This document shows, piece by piece, positions 1 to 7,182 of a DNA stretch of 10,120 bases (positions are counted from its first letter, which is position 1; each line of letters opens with the position of its first letter). The translations under genes and the position numbers were made by a program. The stretch spans positions 1-10,120 of the forward strand of contig CAYPUG010000098.1 of NCBI GenBank assembly GCA_964413905.1. The letters are read 5' to 3'. The notes under the pieces are model-generated. The model searched no databases. It was not told where the DNA came from and worked only from the letters and a program-made list of their open reading frames with translations. This stretch comes from CAYPUG01 sp964413905 (lineage in GTDB: Bacteria; Chloroflexota; Anaerolineae; JAADDB01).

Positions 1-1208
1 GCCTGGCTGTAGATGCCTCACACGTGCGCGCGTTGTTGTCCGCGCGGGAGGACGACGCTGAGCCGGCTCCCGAGGAGCAGGTCATCTTGTCCACGTGCAA
101 CCGGGTGGAGGTGTACATGGCCCTGCCCGACACGGTGGACCCGTGGGCGGTGTTCACGCGGCTGGCTTACAAGATAGATACGCTGGCCGACGTGAACCTG
201 ACCGCGCACACGTATATTTACGAGAACGGGGAGGCTGCACGGCATCTCTTCCGGGTCGCGTCGGGTTTGGATTCCATGATTCTGGGCGAATCCCAAATCC
301 TAGGTCAAGTGGCTCACGCGTACGAGGTCGCGCAGGACGCGGGCGCGGTCGGCCCCTTGCTCAGCCGTCTTTTCCAAATGGCCGTCCATGTGGGCAAACG
401 AGCCCGCACGGAGACGGACATCAGCCGCGCGCACGTGTCCGTGGGGTCCGCGGCCGTACACCTGGCCCAGGCGCACCATCCCCACCTGCACGAGGCGCGG
501 GTGGCGGTCCTGGGCGCGGGGCAGATGGGACGCCTGGTCGCGCGCTACTTGCACGCGCAGGGGGTGAAAGACATCCGGGTGGTGAACCGCACGTTGGCTC
601 GGGCGCAGGCCTTGGCCGGGGAGGTGGGCGGTCGGGCGTATGGGTGGGATCAATTACCGAGGGTGTTATCGGACGTGGATGTGCTCTTTGTGACAACGGC
701 TGCACGGGAACCGCTTATCACGCAGGAGCAGGTGATGCGGGCCCGCCGTGCGCGCTCGTCTTCCCTGTTGATTGTGGACATCAGTGTGCCCCGCAATGTG
801 GCCGCGGACGTGGATACGCTGCCCGGTGTGCAGGTCTTCGACATTGACGCGTTGAAGGGGATAGTCGCCGGCGGCATGGACGCACGGCGCCGGGCCGTTC
901 CCCAGGTGGAACGCATCATTGAGGACGCGGTGAAGGAGTATGTACGTTGGTTGCGGGCCCGCTCGGTCGCGCCGACCATTTCCGCGCTCTACCGCCAGGC
1001 CGAATCCCTGCGCCAACAGGTGCTGCACCGCGCATTACGTCGCTACTCGGACCGCCCCTTGGATGCGGATGTGATGGATGAGGTGACCCGCATCTTGGTG
1101 GAAAAACTCGTTCAAATTCCGGCGCGTAATTTGCAGGCCATGGCCCGCAACGGCGGCGTCAACGGGTATGACAAGGTGTTACGGGAATTGTTCGAGTTAG
1201 AAACATGA
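1..1208 (+). CDS. hemA: Glutamyl-tRNA reductase (5'-partial, cut by window start)
   Basis: This enzyme reduces the glutamate of glutamyl-tRNA(Glu) to glutamate-1-semialdehyde with NADPH, the first committed step of C5-pathway tetrapyrrole synthesis in the cytosol. The frame is open from base 3 with 401 readable residues, and no start with a ribosome site is seen. I estimate about 18-20 N-terminal residues lie upstream of the window. The STCNR motif with the catalytic Cys is at 90-104 (Cys codon 96-98). The substrate/specificity segment GLDSMILGESQILGQ follows at about 264-308. The NADPH-binding Rossmann motif VLGAGQMGRL is at about 507-536, and the C-terminal helical dimerisation domain is complete, ending in FELET. 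The GTG at 24 is inside the conserved N-terminal domain and is probably not the start. hemL starts 20 bp downstream, so the two are almost certainly co-transcribed, and HemA and HemL are known to channel the unstable semialdehyde. Confidence 0.96.
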   Translation, partial: LAVDASHVRALLSAREDDAEPAPEEQVILSTCNRVEVYMALPDTVDPWAVFTRLAYKIDTLADVNLTAHTYIYENGEAARHLFRVASGLDSMILGESQILGQVAHAYEVAQDAGAVGPLLSRLFQMAVHVGKRARTETDISRAHVSVGSAAVHLAQAHHPHLHEARVAVLGAGQMGRLVARYLHAQGVKDIRVVNRTLARAQALAGEVGGRAYGWDQLPRVLSDVDVLFVTTAAREPLITQEQVMRARRARSSSLLIVDISVPRNVAADVDTLPGVQVFDIDALKGIVAGGMDARRRAVPQVERIIEDAVKEYVRWLRARSVAPTISALYRQAESLRQQVLHRALRRYSDRPLDADVMDEVTRILVEKLVQIPARNLQAMARNGGVNGYDKVLRELFELET

Positions 1209-1228
1209 ACTCTTAAAGGAGCAGAACG

Positions 1229-2572
1229 ATGACGTCTTCAGTGCGAACTTCATCCTTCCCAACCTCCCAAGCCTTGTACAAGCGCGCGCAACAGGTCATT
1301 CCCGGGGGAGTGAATTCGCCGGTTCGCGCGTTCCGAGCTGTGGGGGGCTCTCCTCTATTTATCGAACGGGGAGAGGGGCCCTTTGTGTGGGATGCGGATG
1401 GAAACCCATACGTGGATTATGTGCTTTCCTGGGGGCCTTTGATTCTGGGCCACGCGCATCCTCGGGTGGTGGACGCGGTGAAACAGGCCGCGGAGCGGGG
1501 TACGTCTTTTGGCGCGCCGACCCGCCTGGAGGTGGAATTGGCCGAACTGGTGGTGGACATGATCCCGTCGGTGGAGATGGTCCGCTTTGTCAACTCGGGC
1601 ACAGAGGCGACCATGAGCGCGCTGCGCCTGGCCCGGGCGGTCACCGGTCGGTCGAAAATCATCAAGTTCGAGGGGTGTTATCACGGCCACGCGGATGCCT
1701 TGTTGGTGCGCGCGGGGTCGGGAGTGGCTACCCTGGGCCTACCCGATTCCCCCGGTGTGACCCCGGGCACCACGCAGGATACCCTGGTGGCCCGTTACAA
1801 CGATTTGGCCTCGGTGGAAGCGCTCTTCAACCGTTATCTCGACGAGATCGCGGGGGTTATCGTTGAGCCTGTGGGCGGCAACATGGGGGTAGTCCCGCCC
1901 GTTCCCGGTTTTTTGGAAGGGCTGCGTCGCCTGTGTGACCGTTATGGTGCCCTCCTCATCTTTGACGAGGTGATGACGGGCTTCCGCGTGCACCTGGGGG
2001 GAGCACAGACGTTGTATAACGTGCGGCCGGACATCACGACGTTGGGGAAGGTTATCGGGGGCGGGCTGCCTGTGGGCGCGTACGCGGGGCCGCGGGACAT
2101 CATGGAACATGTGGCACCGGTGGGCGCGATGTACCAGGCCGGCACGTTGTCGGGCAATCCCCTGGCCATGAGCGCGGGGTTGGCCACCCTCCAGGTTTTG
2201 CGGGAGCCGGGTGTGTGGGATACGTTGGTCACCCGCGCGGAACGCTTAACGCAAGGGATCGGGCAGGCCGCGCGGGAGGTGGGCATTCCGGTGGTACAGA
2301 CNNNNNNNNNNCAGACACGCGTGGGCACCATGTTCAGCCTCTTCTTCATGGAGGGGGATACGCCCAGATCATGGGATGAGGTGAAACGTGCGGACACCGA
2401 GCAGTACGCGCGCTGGTTCTGGGGCATGATCCGGCGAGGTATCTATTTCGCTCCCTCCCAGTTTGAAGCGGGCTTCATGTCCCTGGCCCACGATGAGGCG
2501 GTGATTGCAAGGACTATCGAGGCCGCACACGAGACGTTTGAAGAGATGAAGAGGACCGGGAACAATGAGTAA
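1229..2572 (+). CDS. hemL: Glutamate-1-semialdehyde 2,1-aminomutase
   Basis: This PLP-dependent (class III aminotransferase fold) enzyme converts glutamate-1-semialdehyde to 5-aminolevulinate, the step after HemA. The ATG at 1229 has a strong ribosome site AAAGGAG at 1215-1221 with a 7-nt gap. The N-terminal motif VIPGGVNSPVRAF (residues 23-35) is diagnostic of HemL. NSGTEA (122-127) and the PLP-binding Lys274 in TLGKVIGGG are present, followed by QAGTLSGNP and the C-terminal APSQFEAGF motif. The length is about 447 residues with the gap included, slightly above the usual 425-435. A run of ten Ns (2302-2311) falls between VVQ and QTRVGTMF. The frame is kept only because the 10 Ns and a duplicated 5-base flank sum to 15. 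Merging the flanks gives IPVVQTRVGTMF, which fits the family without an insertion. The gene end overlaps the hemE start (ATGAGTAA). Confidence 0.96.
   Translation: MTSSVRTSSFPTSQALYKRAQQVIPGGVNSPVRAFRAVGGSPLFIERGEGPFVWDADGNPYVDYVLSWGPLILGHAHPRVVDAVKQAAERGTSFGAPTRLEVELAELVVDMIPSVEMVRFVNSGTEATMSALRLARAVTGRSKIIKFEGCYHGHADALLVRAGSGVATLGLPDSPGVTPGTTQDTLVARYNDLASVEALFNRYLDEIAGVIVEPVGGNMGVVPPVPGFLEGLRRLCDRYGALLIFDEVMTGFRVHLGGAQTLYNVRPDITTLGKVIGGGLPVGAYAGPRDIMEHVAPVGAMYQAGTLSGNPLAMSAGLATLQVLREPGVWDTLVTRAERLTQGIGQAAREVGIPVVQXXXXQTRVGTMFSLFFMEGDTPRSWDEVKRADTEQYARWFWGMIRRGIYFAPSQFEAGFMSLAHDEAVIARTIEAAHETFEEMKRTGNNE
2302..2311. other. Assembly gap (10 N), probably false
   Basis: Ten Ns are placed inside hemL. 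The bases just before (2297-2301) and just after (2312-2316) are both CAGAC, so the two contig ends appear to overlap by five bases. Collapsing the Ns and one CAGAC yields the uninterrupted reading IPVVQTRVGTMF, matching the spacing of other HemL proteins. Confidence 0.85.
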
Positions 2573-3653
2573 CGCATCGTCTCGCCAGTTCACCGGTCAT
2601 GGAGGAGGGAGCAAGCAAGAGAGGATGCCCTTTCTCTCTGCCTGTTGGCGACAACCCACCGACACAACGCCGGTCTGGTTCATGCGTCAGGCCGGGCGCT
2701 ACATGCCCGAATACCGCGCGCTGCGGGAACGCTATTCGCTGCTGGAAATGATCCGCACGCCTGAACTGGCCGCGCAGGTCACACTGATGCCGCAACGCCT
2801 CGGGGTGGACGCGCTGATTCTCTTTGCGGACATTCTGCTGCCCCTGGTGCCTCTGGGCCTGGACCTGGAATTCGTCCCCGGACGGGGCCCCGTGCTGGCC
2901 CATCCGGTCCGCACGCCCCACGATGTGCACGCATTGCGGCCGGTCACTGTGGAGGAGGACCTGGGCTTTGTCCTGGAAACGGTGCGCCTAGTTCGGAGGG
3001 AAGTGGACGGCCGCGTGCCCCTCATCGGCTTCGCGGGCGCGCCCTTTACCCTGGCTTCCTACATGATCGAGGGGGGAAGTGCCCGCCATTATGTGCGCAC
3101 GAAGCGTTTCATGTACGAGCACCCGGACGCGTGGCACACCCTCATGGGGACGTTGGCAGAAGTGACCCTGGACTATTTGCGCGCGCAGGTGGGGGCAGGG
3201 GCTCAGGCGATTCAACTTTTCGACAGTTGGGCGGGCACGCTGTCGCCTCACGATTATCGAGTGTATGTGTTGCCGTACACTCGATACATTATGGAGGGCC
3301 TGGCCGACCTGGGGGTTCCGCGCATCCATTTCGCCACAGGGACCGCGGGCATGTTGCCCCTGATCAAGCAGGCGGGGGGCGATGTCATCGGTGTGGACTG
3401 GCGTGTTGACCTGGACCGGGCGTGGGAGGTGTTGGGCGATGACGTGGCCATTCAGGGTAATTTGGATCCGGTGGCCCTCCTCGCGCCCCGGGATGTGCTG
3501 GCCCGTCGGGTTCGGAGGATTCTGGCACAGGCGAGGGGACGGCCCGGGCATATTTTCAACCTGGGGCACGGTGTGCTCCCACAGACGGATGTGGGGAATG
3601 TGAAGTTTGTGGTCGATCTGGTGCACGGTGCGGGACATGAAGTGAAGGAATAA
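2565..3653 (+). CDS. hemE: Uroporphyrinogen decarboxylase
   Basis: This cofactor-free cytosolic enzyme decarboxylates the four acetates of uroporphyrinogen III to give coproporphyrinogen III. The signature TPVWFMRQAGRYMPEYR is at residues 35-51, where the two Arg of RQAGR bind substrate carboxylates. FADILLPL at 87-94 carries the conserved active-site Asp. FAGAPFTLASYMIEGG, QLFDSWAG and the C-terminal NLGHGVLP follow in family order. The 362-residue length is slightly long. The ATG at 2565 overlaps the hemL stop by 8 bases, which suggests translational coupling, with GAGG at 2551-2554. An alternative in-frame ATG at 2625 would give MPFLSACWRQ, closer to the usual family N-terminus, preceded by GGAGGAGGG at 2601-2609 at a rather long 15-nt spacing. 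The start is therefore uncertain by 20 residues. Confidence 0.96.
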   Translation: MSNASSRQFTGHGGGSKQERMPFLSACWRQPTDTTPVWFMRQAGRYMPEYRALRERYSLLEMIRTPELAAQVTLMPQRLGVDALILFADILLPLVPLGLDLEFVPGRGPVLAHPVRTPHDVHALRPVTVEEDLGFVLETVRLVRREVDGRVPLIGFAGAPFTLASYMIEGGSARHYVRTKRFMYEHPDAWHTLMGTLAEVTLDYLRAQVGAGAQAIQLFDSWAGTLSPHDYRVYVLPYTRYIMEGLADLGVPRIHFATGTAGMLPLIKQAGGDVIGVDWRVDLDRAWEVLGDDVAIQGNLDPVALLAPRDVLARRVRRILAQARGRPGHIFNLGHGVLPQTDVGNVKFVVDLVHGAGHEVKE

Positions 3654-3664
3654 AATGTGTGATG

Positions 3665-3670
3665 AGGAGG
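3665..3670 (+). promoter_or_regulatory. Ribosome binding site deciding the hemH start
   Basis: AGGAGG lies 8 nt before the ATG at 3679 but only 2 nt before the ATG at 3673 and downstream of the ATG at 3655. It supports 3679 as the start of hemH. Confidence 0.75.
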
Positions 3671-3678
3671 AAATGAGG

Positions 3679-4638
3679 ATGGCCGGAGATCGGGCGGCAT
3701 CGCCCTCAAGAGGGCCGATTGCGGTGCTTTTGCTCTCCTATGGGGGACCGGATTCACTGGATGACGTACCCGCGTACCTAGACAATATCCGTGGGGGACG
3801 GTATACGCCTCCTGAACTGGTGGAGGACGTGAAGCGACGATACGCGCTCATCGGAGGGAAATCGCCTCTGTTGGAGCGAACCCGCGCGCAGGCTCGCGCG
3901 CTCCAGGCGTGGTTGGACGAACACCTGGGGCCGGGGTATCGCACCTTTGTGGGGATGCGCCACTGGCATCCGTTTGTCCACGAGGTTTTGCCGGAGATTG
4001 TGAGGGCGGGAGCCCAACAATTGGTGGCCATTCCTATGTCGCCTCAATATTCCCATGTGAGTGTGGGCGCGTATCGGCGGGCGTTGGATGAAGCGTTGAG
4101 CCGGGTGGCGTTTTCCGGCCCGGTGCATTTTGTGGACCGTTGGGGGGATCACCCCGGCTTCGTGGCCGCGTACGCGGAGAAGGTGCGGCACGCGTTGGCA
4201 ACCAAGTTCCCACCGGAGGCTCGGGACCGGGTGGCCGTGATATTCACCGCGCACAGTATTCCCCTACGCGTGGTGGAGATGGGGGACCGGTACCCGCAGG
4301 AGGTGGAGGAGAGTGCGCGGTTGGTGGCCCAGGCGGTGGGGCTGGATACGTGGTGGGTTGCGTACCAGAGCGTGGGCGCGGCCGGGGGCGCGTGGTTGGG
4401 TCCCACCGCGGAGGCGGTGATCGAGAAACGGGCGCAGGAGGGAACGCGTCACATCCTTGTTGTGCCTGTGGGTTTCACCGCGGACCACGTGGAAATCCTC
4501 TACGACATCGACATCGAACTCAAAAACCACGCGACCGCCCTGGGTCTCCACTTGGAACGCACCGATTCGTTGAACGATAGCCCGTTGCTCATTCAGGCGC
4601 TGGGGGAGATGGTCGCGAAGGCAGCGAACATCACTTAA
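3679..4638 (+). CDS. hemH: Ferrochelatase (possibly coproporphyrin ferrochelatase)
   Basis: Ferrochelatase inserts Fe2+ into a porphyrin and is usually peripheral to the membrane. I chose the ATG at 3679 because AGGAGG (3665-3670) sits 8 nt upstream. The ATGs at 3655 and 3673 in the same frame are poorly placed for this site. Numbered from 3679 (319 residues), the catalytic His192 lies in TAHSIPLR and the partner Glu272 in FTADHVEILYDID, the two hallmark active-site positions. WLGP and the QS motif before it are also conserved. The N-terminal strand reads VLLLSYGGPDS. Its Tyr21 lines up with Tyr13 of Bacillus subtilis HemH (AYGTP), whereas proteobacterial protoporphyrin enzymes usually have NLGTP. 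This and the neighbouring hemE and hemY favour a coproporphyrin-type (CpfC) enzyme, which is an inference. No C-terminal 2Fe-2S cysteine cluster is seen. Confidence 0.94.
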   Translation: MAGDRAASPSRGPIAVLLLSYGGPDSLDDVPAYLDNIRGGRYTPPELVEDVKRRYALIGGKSPLLERTRAQARALQAWLDEHLGPGYRTFVGMRHWHPFVHEVLPEIVRAGAQQLVAIPMSPQYSHVSVGAYRRALDEALSRVAFSGPVHFVDRWGDHPGFVAAYAEKVRHALATKFPPEARDRVAVIFTAHSIPLRVVEMGDRYPQEVEESARLVAQAVGLDTWWVAYQSVGAAGGAWLGPTAEAVIEKRAQEGTRHILVVPVGFTADHVEILYDIDIELKNHATALGLHLERTDSLNDSPLLIQALGEMVAKAANIT

Positions 4639-4707
4639 ATTTTTACCCTTTCTTTCTGAGAAGGTGCATGAAACGCGATGTGTCGGTCAACCAGGTCCGT
4701 CCGTCAG

Positions 4708-4714
4708 AAAGGAG
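4708..4714 (+). promoter_or_regulatory. Ribosome binding site deciding the hemY start
   Basis: AAAGGAG is placed 8 nt before the ATG at 4723, selecting it over the in-frame ATG at 4678. Confidence 0.8.
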
Positions 4715-4722
4715 ATGGTCGT

Positions 4723-6189
4723 ATGACAACCCGACCACGCGGGCACGGACTGCACGTGGTCATTATTGGCGCGGGGATCAGCGGGCTGGCCACCGCGTAC
4801 TACCTGCAAAAACAGGCTAAAGAGTCGGGTCGAAACTTGGTGATCCACCTGGTGGACCGGGCTTCCCGCGCGGGTGGGGTTATTTCCACCGTGCGGGAGG
4901 ACGGGTTCATTGTCGAGGGTGGGCCTGATTCCATACTCTCTTATAAGCCCGCGGGGGTACGTCTGCTGCGGGAACTGGGTCTGGCCGAGGAGATTGTGGG
5001 CACGTCCCGGGAGAACGCGGGATCTTTTGTGTACTCCCGGGGGGAACTGCATCCTCTACCCGAGGGGCTTACTCTGATGATCCCCAGCAAGTTAGGCCCT
5101 CTCTTCCGCACTCGCCTCCTTTCCTGGCGCGGGAAGGCTCGCGCCGCGCTGAATGTCCTCTACGCGCCCCGTCACAACGGGCGGGATGTCTCCGTGGCCG
5201 AATTCGTGGAGGATCACCTGGGCCGGGAGACCTTTGAGCGCATTGTGGAACCCCTCTTCGCGGGCATTTACGCGGGGGACGCGCGGCAGTTAAGTCTGGC
5301 CGCGACGTATCCTCAATTGTTGGATCTGGAGAGGGCGTACGGAAGTCTGTTGCGCGGGCTCCTGGTGATGCGTCGTCGCCGAACGCAAGCGCGAAGCATC
5401 CGCAAGGCCAGGGGGCAGGGATTGACGCCGTTTATTACGCTGCGCACCGGTTTGGCCCGCCTGGTGGAGGTGCTGGTGGACACGCTGGAACAGGGAGGCG
5501 TTCGCTTTCACCTGGGCCGCTCGGCCGAACGGATAGAACGTCGAAAGGGGGAGGACGGAGGAGCACGGTGGCGCGTGCACTTGCGAAATGCCCCCCCGCT
5601 GGAAGCCGATGTCCTGGTGCTGGCGTTGCCCGCGCACGCGGCCGCGCGGCTCCTGCAGGGAGTGGACGCGACCTTGGCCGATGTGCTGCGCCAGATCCCT
5701 TACGCGGCCAGTGCCACCGTGTCTCTGGCCTATCGGAGGGAGGATGTGCGCCATCCTCTCAAAGGGTACGGCTTTGTGGTCCCCCGGGTGGAAGGGCGGC
5801 CCCTGCTCGCGTGCACGTGGACGTCCAGCAAGTTCCCCCACCGAGCGCCTCGGGGTTACATCCTCTTCCGCACGTTCTTCGGCCGCGCGGGCGCGGATGA
5901 GGTGGTTTCCCTGCCCGAGGATAAACTCGTCGCTCTGGCCCGTTCGGAATTGCGGGAGATTATGGGCGTTGAAGCCATCCCCACCCACGCGTGGGTATTT
6001 CGCTGGCAGCAGGGGTTGCCCCAATATACGGTGGGACACGTGGACCGCCTGGCTTTTATTGAGGAGCGGGTGTGCAGGCTGCCGGGCTTGTACGTGGTGG
6101 GCAACGCGTACCGGGGGGTGGGCATACCCGATTGCATTGCCAACGGCGAGCGGGTTGCGGGGGAAATTGGGACGGAACACGAATCATAA
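4723..6189 (+). CDS. hemY: Protoporphyrinogen/coproporphyrinogen III oxidase, HemY/HemG-type FAD flavoprotein
   Basis: This FAD-dependent, oxygen-using enzyme oxidises a porphyrinogen to the porphyrin. In monoderm-type pathways the substrate is coproporphyrinogen III (CgoX), elsewhere protoporphyrinogen IX. The dinucleotide-binding motif VVIIGAGISGLATAYYL is at residues 12-28, followed by the second FAD motif around DRASRAGGVIST and EGGPDSI. The C-terminal FAD-contacting segment GNAYRGVGIPDCIANGERV is typical of the family. The length of 488 residues is somewhat above the usual 450-475. The ATG at 4723 is preferred because AAAGGAG (4708-4714) stands 8 nt upstream; an in-frame ATG at 4678 lacks such a site. 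It is the last gene of the heme block, 84 bp after hemH. No sharp terminator with a T-tract follows, although repeat copy 1 with its hairpins starts 21 bp after the stop and may fold in the transcript. Confidence 0.95.
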   Translation: MTTRPRGHGLHVVIIGAGISGLATAYYLQKQAKESGRNLVIHLVDRASRAGGVISTVREDGFIVEGGPDSILSYKPAGVRLLRELGLAEEIVGTSRENAGSFVYSRGELHPLPEGLTLMIPSKLGPLFRTRLLSWRGKARAALNVLYAPRHNGRDVSVAEFVEDHLGRETFERIVEPLFAGIYAGDARQLSLAATYPQLLDLERAYGSLLRGLLVMRRRRTQARSIRKARGQGLTPFITLRTGLARLVEVLVDTLEQGGVRFHLGRSAERIERRKGEDGGARWRVHLRNAPPLEADVLVLALPAHAAARLLQGVDATLADVLRQIPYAASATVSLAYRREDVRHPLKGYGFVVPRVEGRPLLACTWTSSKFPHRAPRGYILFRTFFGRAGADEVVSLPEDKLVALARSELREIMGVEAIPTHAWVFRWQQGLPQYTVGHVDRLAFIEERVCRLPGLYVVGNAYRGVGIPDCIANGERVAGEIGTEHES

Positions 6190-6242
6190 CTCGCCGCACG
6201 CCGAAGTTGAGCCGCCGAATGAATTCGCCGGCTCAACAAGCG

Positions 6243-6259
6243 CCGTCCCTTGGGGACGG
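6243..6259 (+). other. Hairpin 1 of repeat copy 1
   Basis: A perfect 7-bp stem closes a TTG loop. The outermost pair is C-G here but T-A in copies 2 and 3, a compensatory change. Confidence 0.75.
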
Positions 6260-6286
6260 GAACCTCGTCGCTCGGCCGTCCACGCC

Positions 6287-6303
6287 GCGCCCCGCAGGGG
6301 CGC
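6287..6303 (+). other. Hairpin 2 of repeat copy 1
   Basis: A perfect 7-bp stem closes a GCA loop. The outermost pair is G-C here and A-T in copy 2 (9934-9950), again compensatory. Confidence 0.75.
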
Positions 6304-6410
6304 TTCCCGTTCAGCGGGCAAATTGATTTGGCCGCCTCTTTTTGGGATGTCCTCGGGAGAACACATAACGAAATTCGCGAAGCTGGCCCTCGTCTAAAGG
6401 AGGGGAATCT

Positions 6411-6455
6411 ATGTGGTATAATGTTATCTGCGGGAGTCTATTACGGGGAGGATGA
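6411..6455 (+). other. Possible 14-codon upstream ORF in the antitoxin leader
   Basis: An ATG at 6411 follows an excellent purine-rich ribosome site (AAAGGAGGGG, 6396-6405) and reads MWYNVICGSLLRGG before a TGA at 6453-6455. The ORF ends 4 nt before the DUF433 start and covers that gene's ribosome site (GGGGAGG, 6445-6451). It could be a leader peptide on transcripts that begin upstream. However, the -10 box at 6417-6422 lies inside it, so transcripts from that promoter would lack its start. Chance occurrence is quite possible. Confidence 0.25.
6414..6422 (+). promoter_or_regulatory. Extended -10 promoter element for the toxin-antitoxin pair
   Basis: TGGTATAAT matches the extended -10 consensus (TGn followed by a perfect TATAAT at 6417-6422). 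No convincing -35 box is found 16-18 bp upstream, which is acceptable for extended -10 promoters. A start near 6429 would leave a leader of about 30 nt before the DUF433 ATG at 6460. The element lies in the only sizeable gap between hemY and the antitoxin gene. Confidence 0.6.
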
Positions 6456-6459
6456 AGAA

Positions 6460-6699
6460 ATGACACGAGTTGACTGGCGGGAACGGGTCGTTGTCGACCC
6501 CGACATCCACCACGGTGAGCCCTGCATCCGCGGCACGCGCATTCCGGTCACCATGATTGTAGGCAGCCTGGCTGACGGCATGTCCTTTGAGGATATCCTG
6601 CGGGAGTACCCCCAGTTGACCGAGGAGGATATACGGGCTGCCTTGGCCTACGCTGCCGAAGTGCTGGAGGACGAGACCCTGGTTCCCCTGGCCGCATGA
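6460..6699 (+). CDS. DUF433 family protein, probable antitoxin
   Basis: This 79-residue protein is of the DUF433 (VapB45-like) family, small helical DNA-binding proteins that usually serve as the antitoxin of a DUF5615-type toxin. The family core is plain: VVVDPDIHHGEPCIRGTRI (about residues 9-27), then VTMIVGSLADGMSFEDILREYP and LTEEDIRAALAYAAE, a winged-helix-like arrangement. I chose the ATG at 6460 because GGGGAGG (6445-6451) sits 8 nt upstream and the family normally starts a few residues before the VVVDP motif. The in-frame ATG at 6421 overlaps the -10 box. The stop overlaps the next gene's ATG (ATGA at 6696-6699), a typical coupled pair. Such antitoxins commonly repress their own promoter, so the TATAAT at 6417 is the likely operator region; this is an inference. 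Confidence 0.9.
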   Translation: MTRVDWRERVVVDPDIHHGEPCIRGTRIPVTMIVGSLADGMSFEDILREYPQLTEEDIRAALAYAAEVLEDETLVPLAA

Positions 6700-7070
6700 G
6701 GGTGGATATGAGCGTGAAGGTCAAGGTGGACGAAGACCTGCCGCGAGCCGCAATGGAACTGCTGCGAAAATTTGGGTATGATGCCGCGGGCGTATATGAG
6801 CAGGGAATGTCTGGTTGGAAGGATGAAGACCTGTGGCTGGCCGTACAGGCCGAAAAACGGTTTCTAGTTACCGCCGACAAAGGGTTCGGGAATGTCCAGG
6901 TATATCCGCCGGGGACCCATCAGGGTGTTCTCTTGCTGCGTCCTTCAGAGCAGGGAATCCATCCTGTGCTCGACCTCCTGCATCAGGTTCTGGCCTCTTA
7001 TTCCCTTGAACAGTTAGCGGGTTGCATCGTAGTGGCAACACCTCGAGGCATTCGTATTCGTCGTGGGTAG
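6696..7070 (+). CDS. DUF5615 PIN-like protein, probable toxin
   Basis: This 124-residue protein is of the DUF5615 (Mut7-C/PIN-like) family, putative ribonucleases paired with DUF433 antitoxins. Acidic residues expected at a metal-binding nuclease centre are visible: Asp12, Glu13 and Asp14 in KVKVDEDLP, the WKDEDL segment (41-46), and Asp61 in LVTADKGFGN (57-66). The RNase activity is inferred from the PIN fold and was not seen directly. The ATG at 6696 overlaps the antitoxin stop. A second ATG at 6708 (MSVKVKVDEDLP) has a GAGG at 6698-6701 six nt upstream and may be the true start, costing four residues. It converges on the large minus-strand gene, with 98 bp between the stop codons. Confidence 0.88.
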   Translation: MRVDMSVKVKVDEDLPRAAMELLRKFGYDAAGVYEQGMSGWKDEDLWLAVQAEKRFLVTADKGFGNVQVYPPGTHQGVLLLRPSEQGIHPVLDLLHQVLASYSLEQLAGCIVVATPRGIRIRRG

Positions 7071-7099
7071 CCCTCTTTATACTCATCGCGCGAAACGCG

Positions 7100-7132
7100 A
7101 AAAAACCAGAGGGGGACTTCGCCCCCCTCTGG
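7100..7132 (-). terminator. Intrinsic terminator of the NTPase-FGE gene
   Basis: A perfect 10-bp stem CCAGAGGGGG/CCCCCTCTGG (7106-7115 and 7123-7132) has a 7-nt loop. On the minus strand it is followed at once by six Ts (complement of the A run 7100-7105). It lies 36 bp past the stop codon of the minus-strand gene. On the plus strand no T-tract follows, so it would be a weak stop for the toxin operon, though the hairpin could still act in both directions. Confidence 0.88.
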
Positions 7133-7144
7133 ACTCCCCCCTTC

Positions 7145-7182
7145 TCAGTGGTCCAGTGGTCAGTGGATTCAGTATTCAGTGG
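7145..7182. repeat. Degenerate CAGTGG short repeats spanning a gene end
   Basis: CAGTGG occurs at 7146, 7154, 7161 and 7177, with a variant CAGTAT at 7170, spaced 7-9 bp apart. The tract covers the last codons and the stop codon (7169-7171) of the minus-strand gene, so its C-terminal ATEY tail and stop are supplied by filler repeat. Confidence 0.7.

Larger units (their letters stand above)
6211..6335 (+). repeat. Structured palindromic repeat, copy 1 (125 bp)
   Basis: This is a full copy of a repeat found again at 9858-9982 and partly at 10024-10092, all in the same orientation. The ends form an imperfect inverted repeat: GCCGCCGAATGAATTCGCC at the left against the reverse complement of the right end GGGCAAATTGATTTGGCCGC, with about 21 of 27 positions matching. 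Inside are two compact hairpins, CCGTCCC-TTG-GGGACGG (6243-6259) and GCGCCCC-GCA-GGGGCGC (6287-6303). It carries no credible gene. A non-autonomous mobile element (MITE or REP-like) or a transcribed structured element is most likely. No transposase is in the window and no target-site duplication is obvious. Confidence 0.85.

Noticed and set aside
24..26. GTG at 24 as the true start of hemA
   Set aside because: The frame is open to the window edge, and the HemA N-terminal domain should extend further upstream. No ribosome site is near.
7071..7168. DGR template repeat or accessory gene just downstream of the fusion gene
   Set aside because: The 98 bp hold only the terminator hairpin and CAGTGG repeats; nothing matches the candidate variable region.
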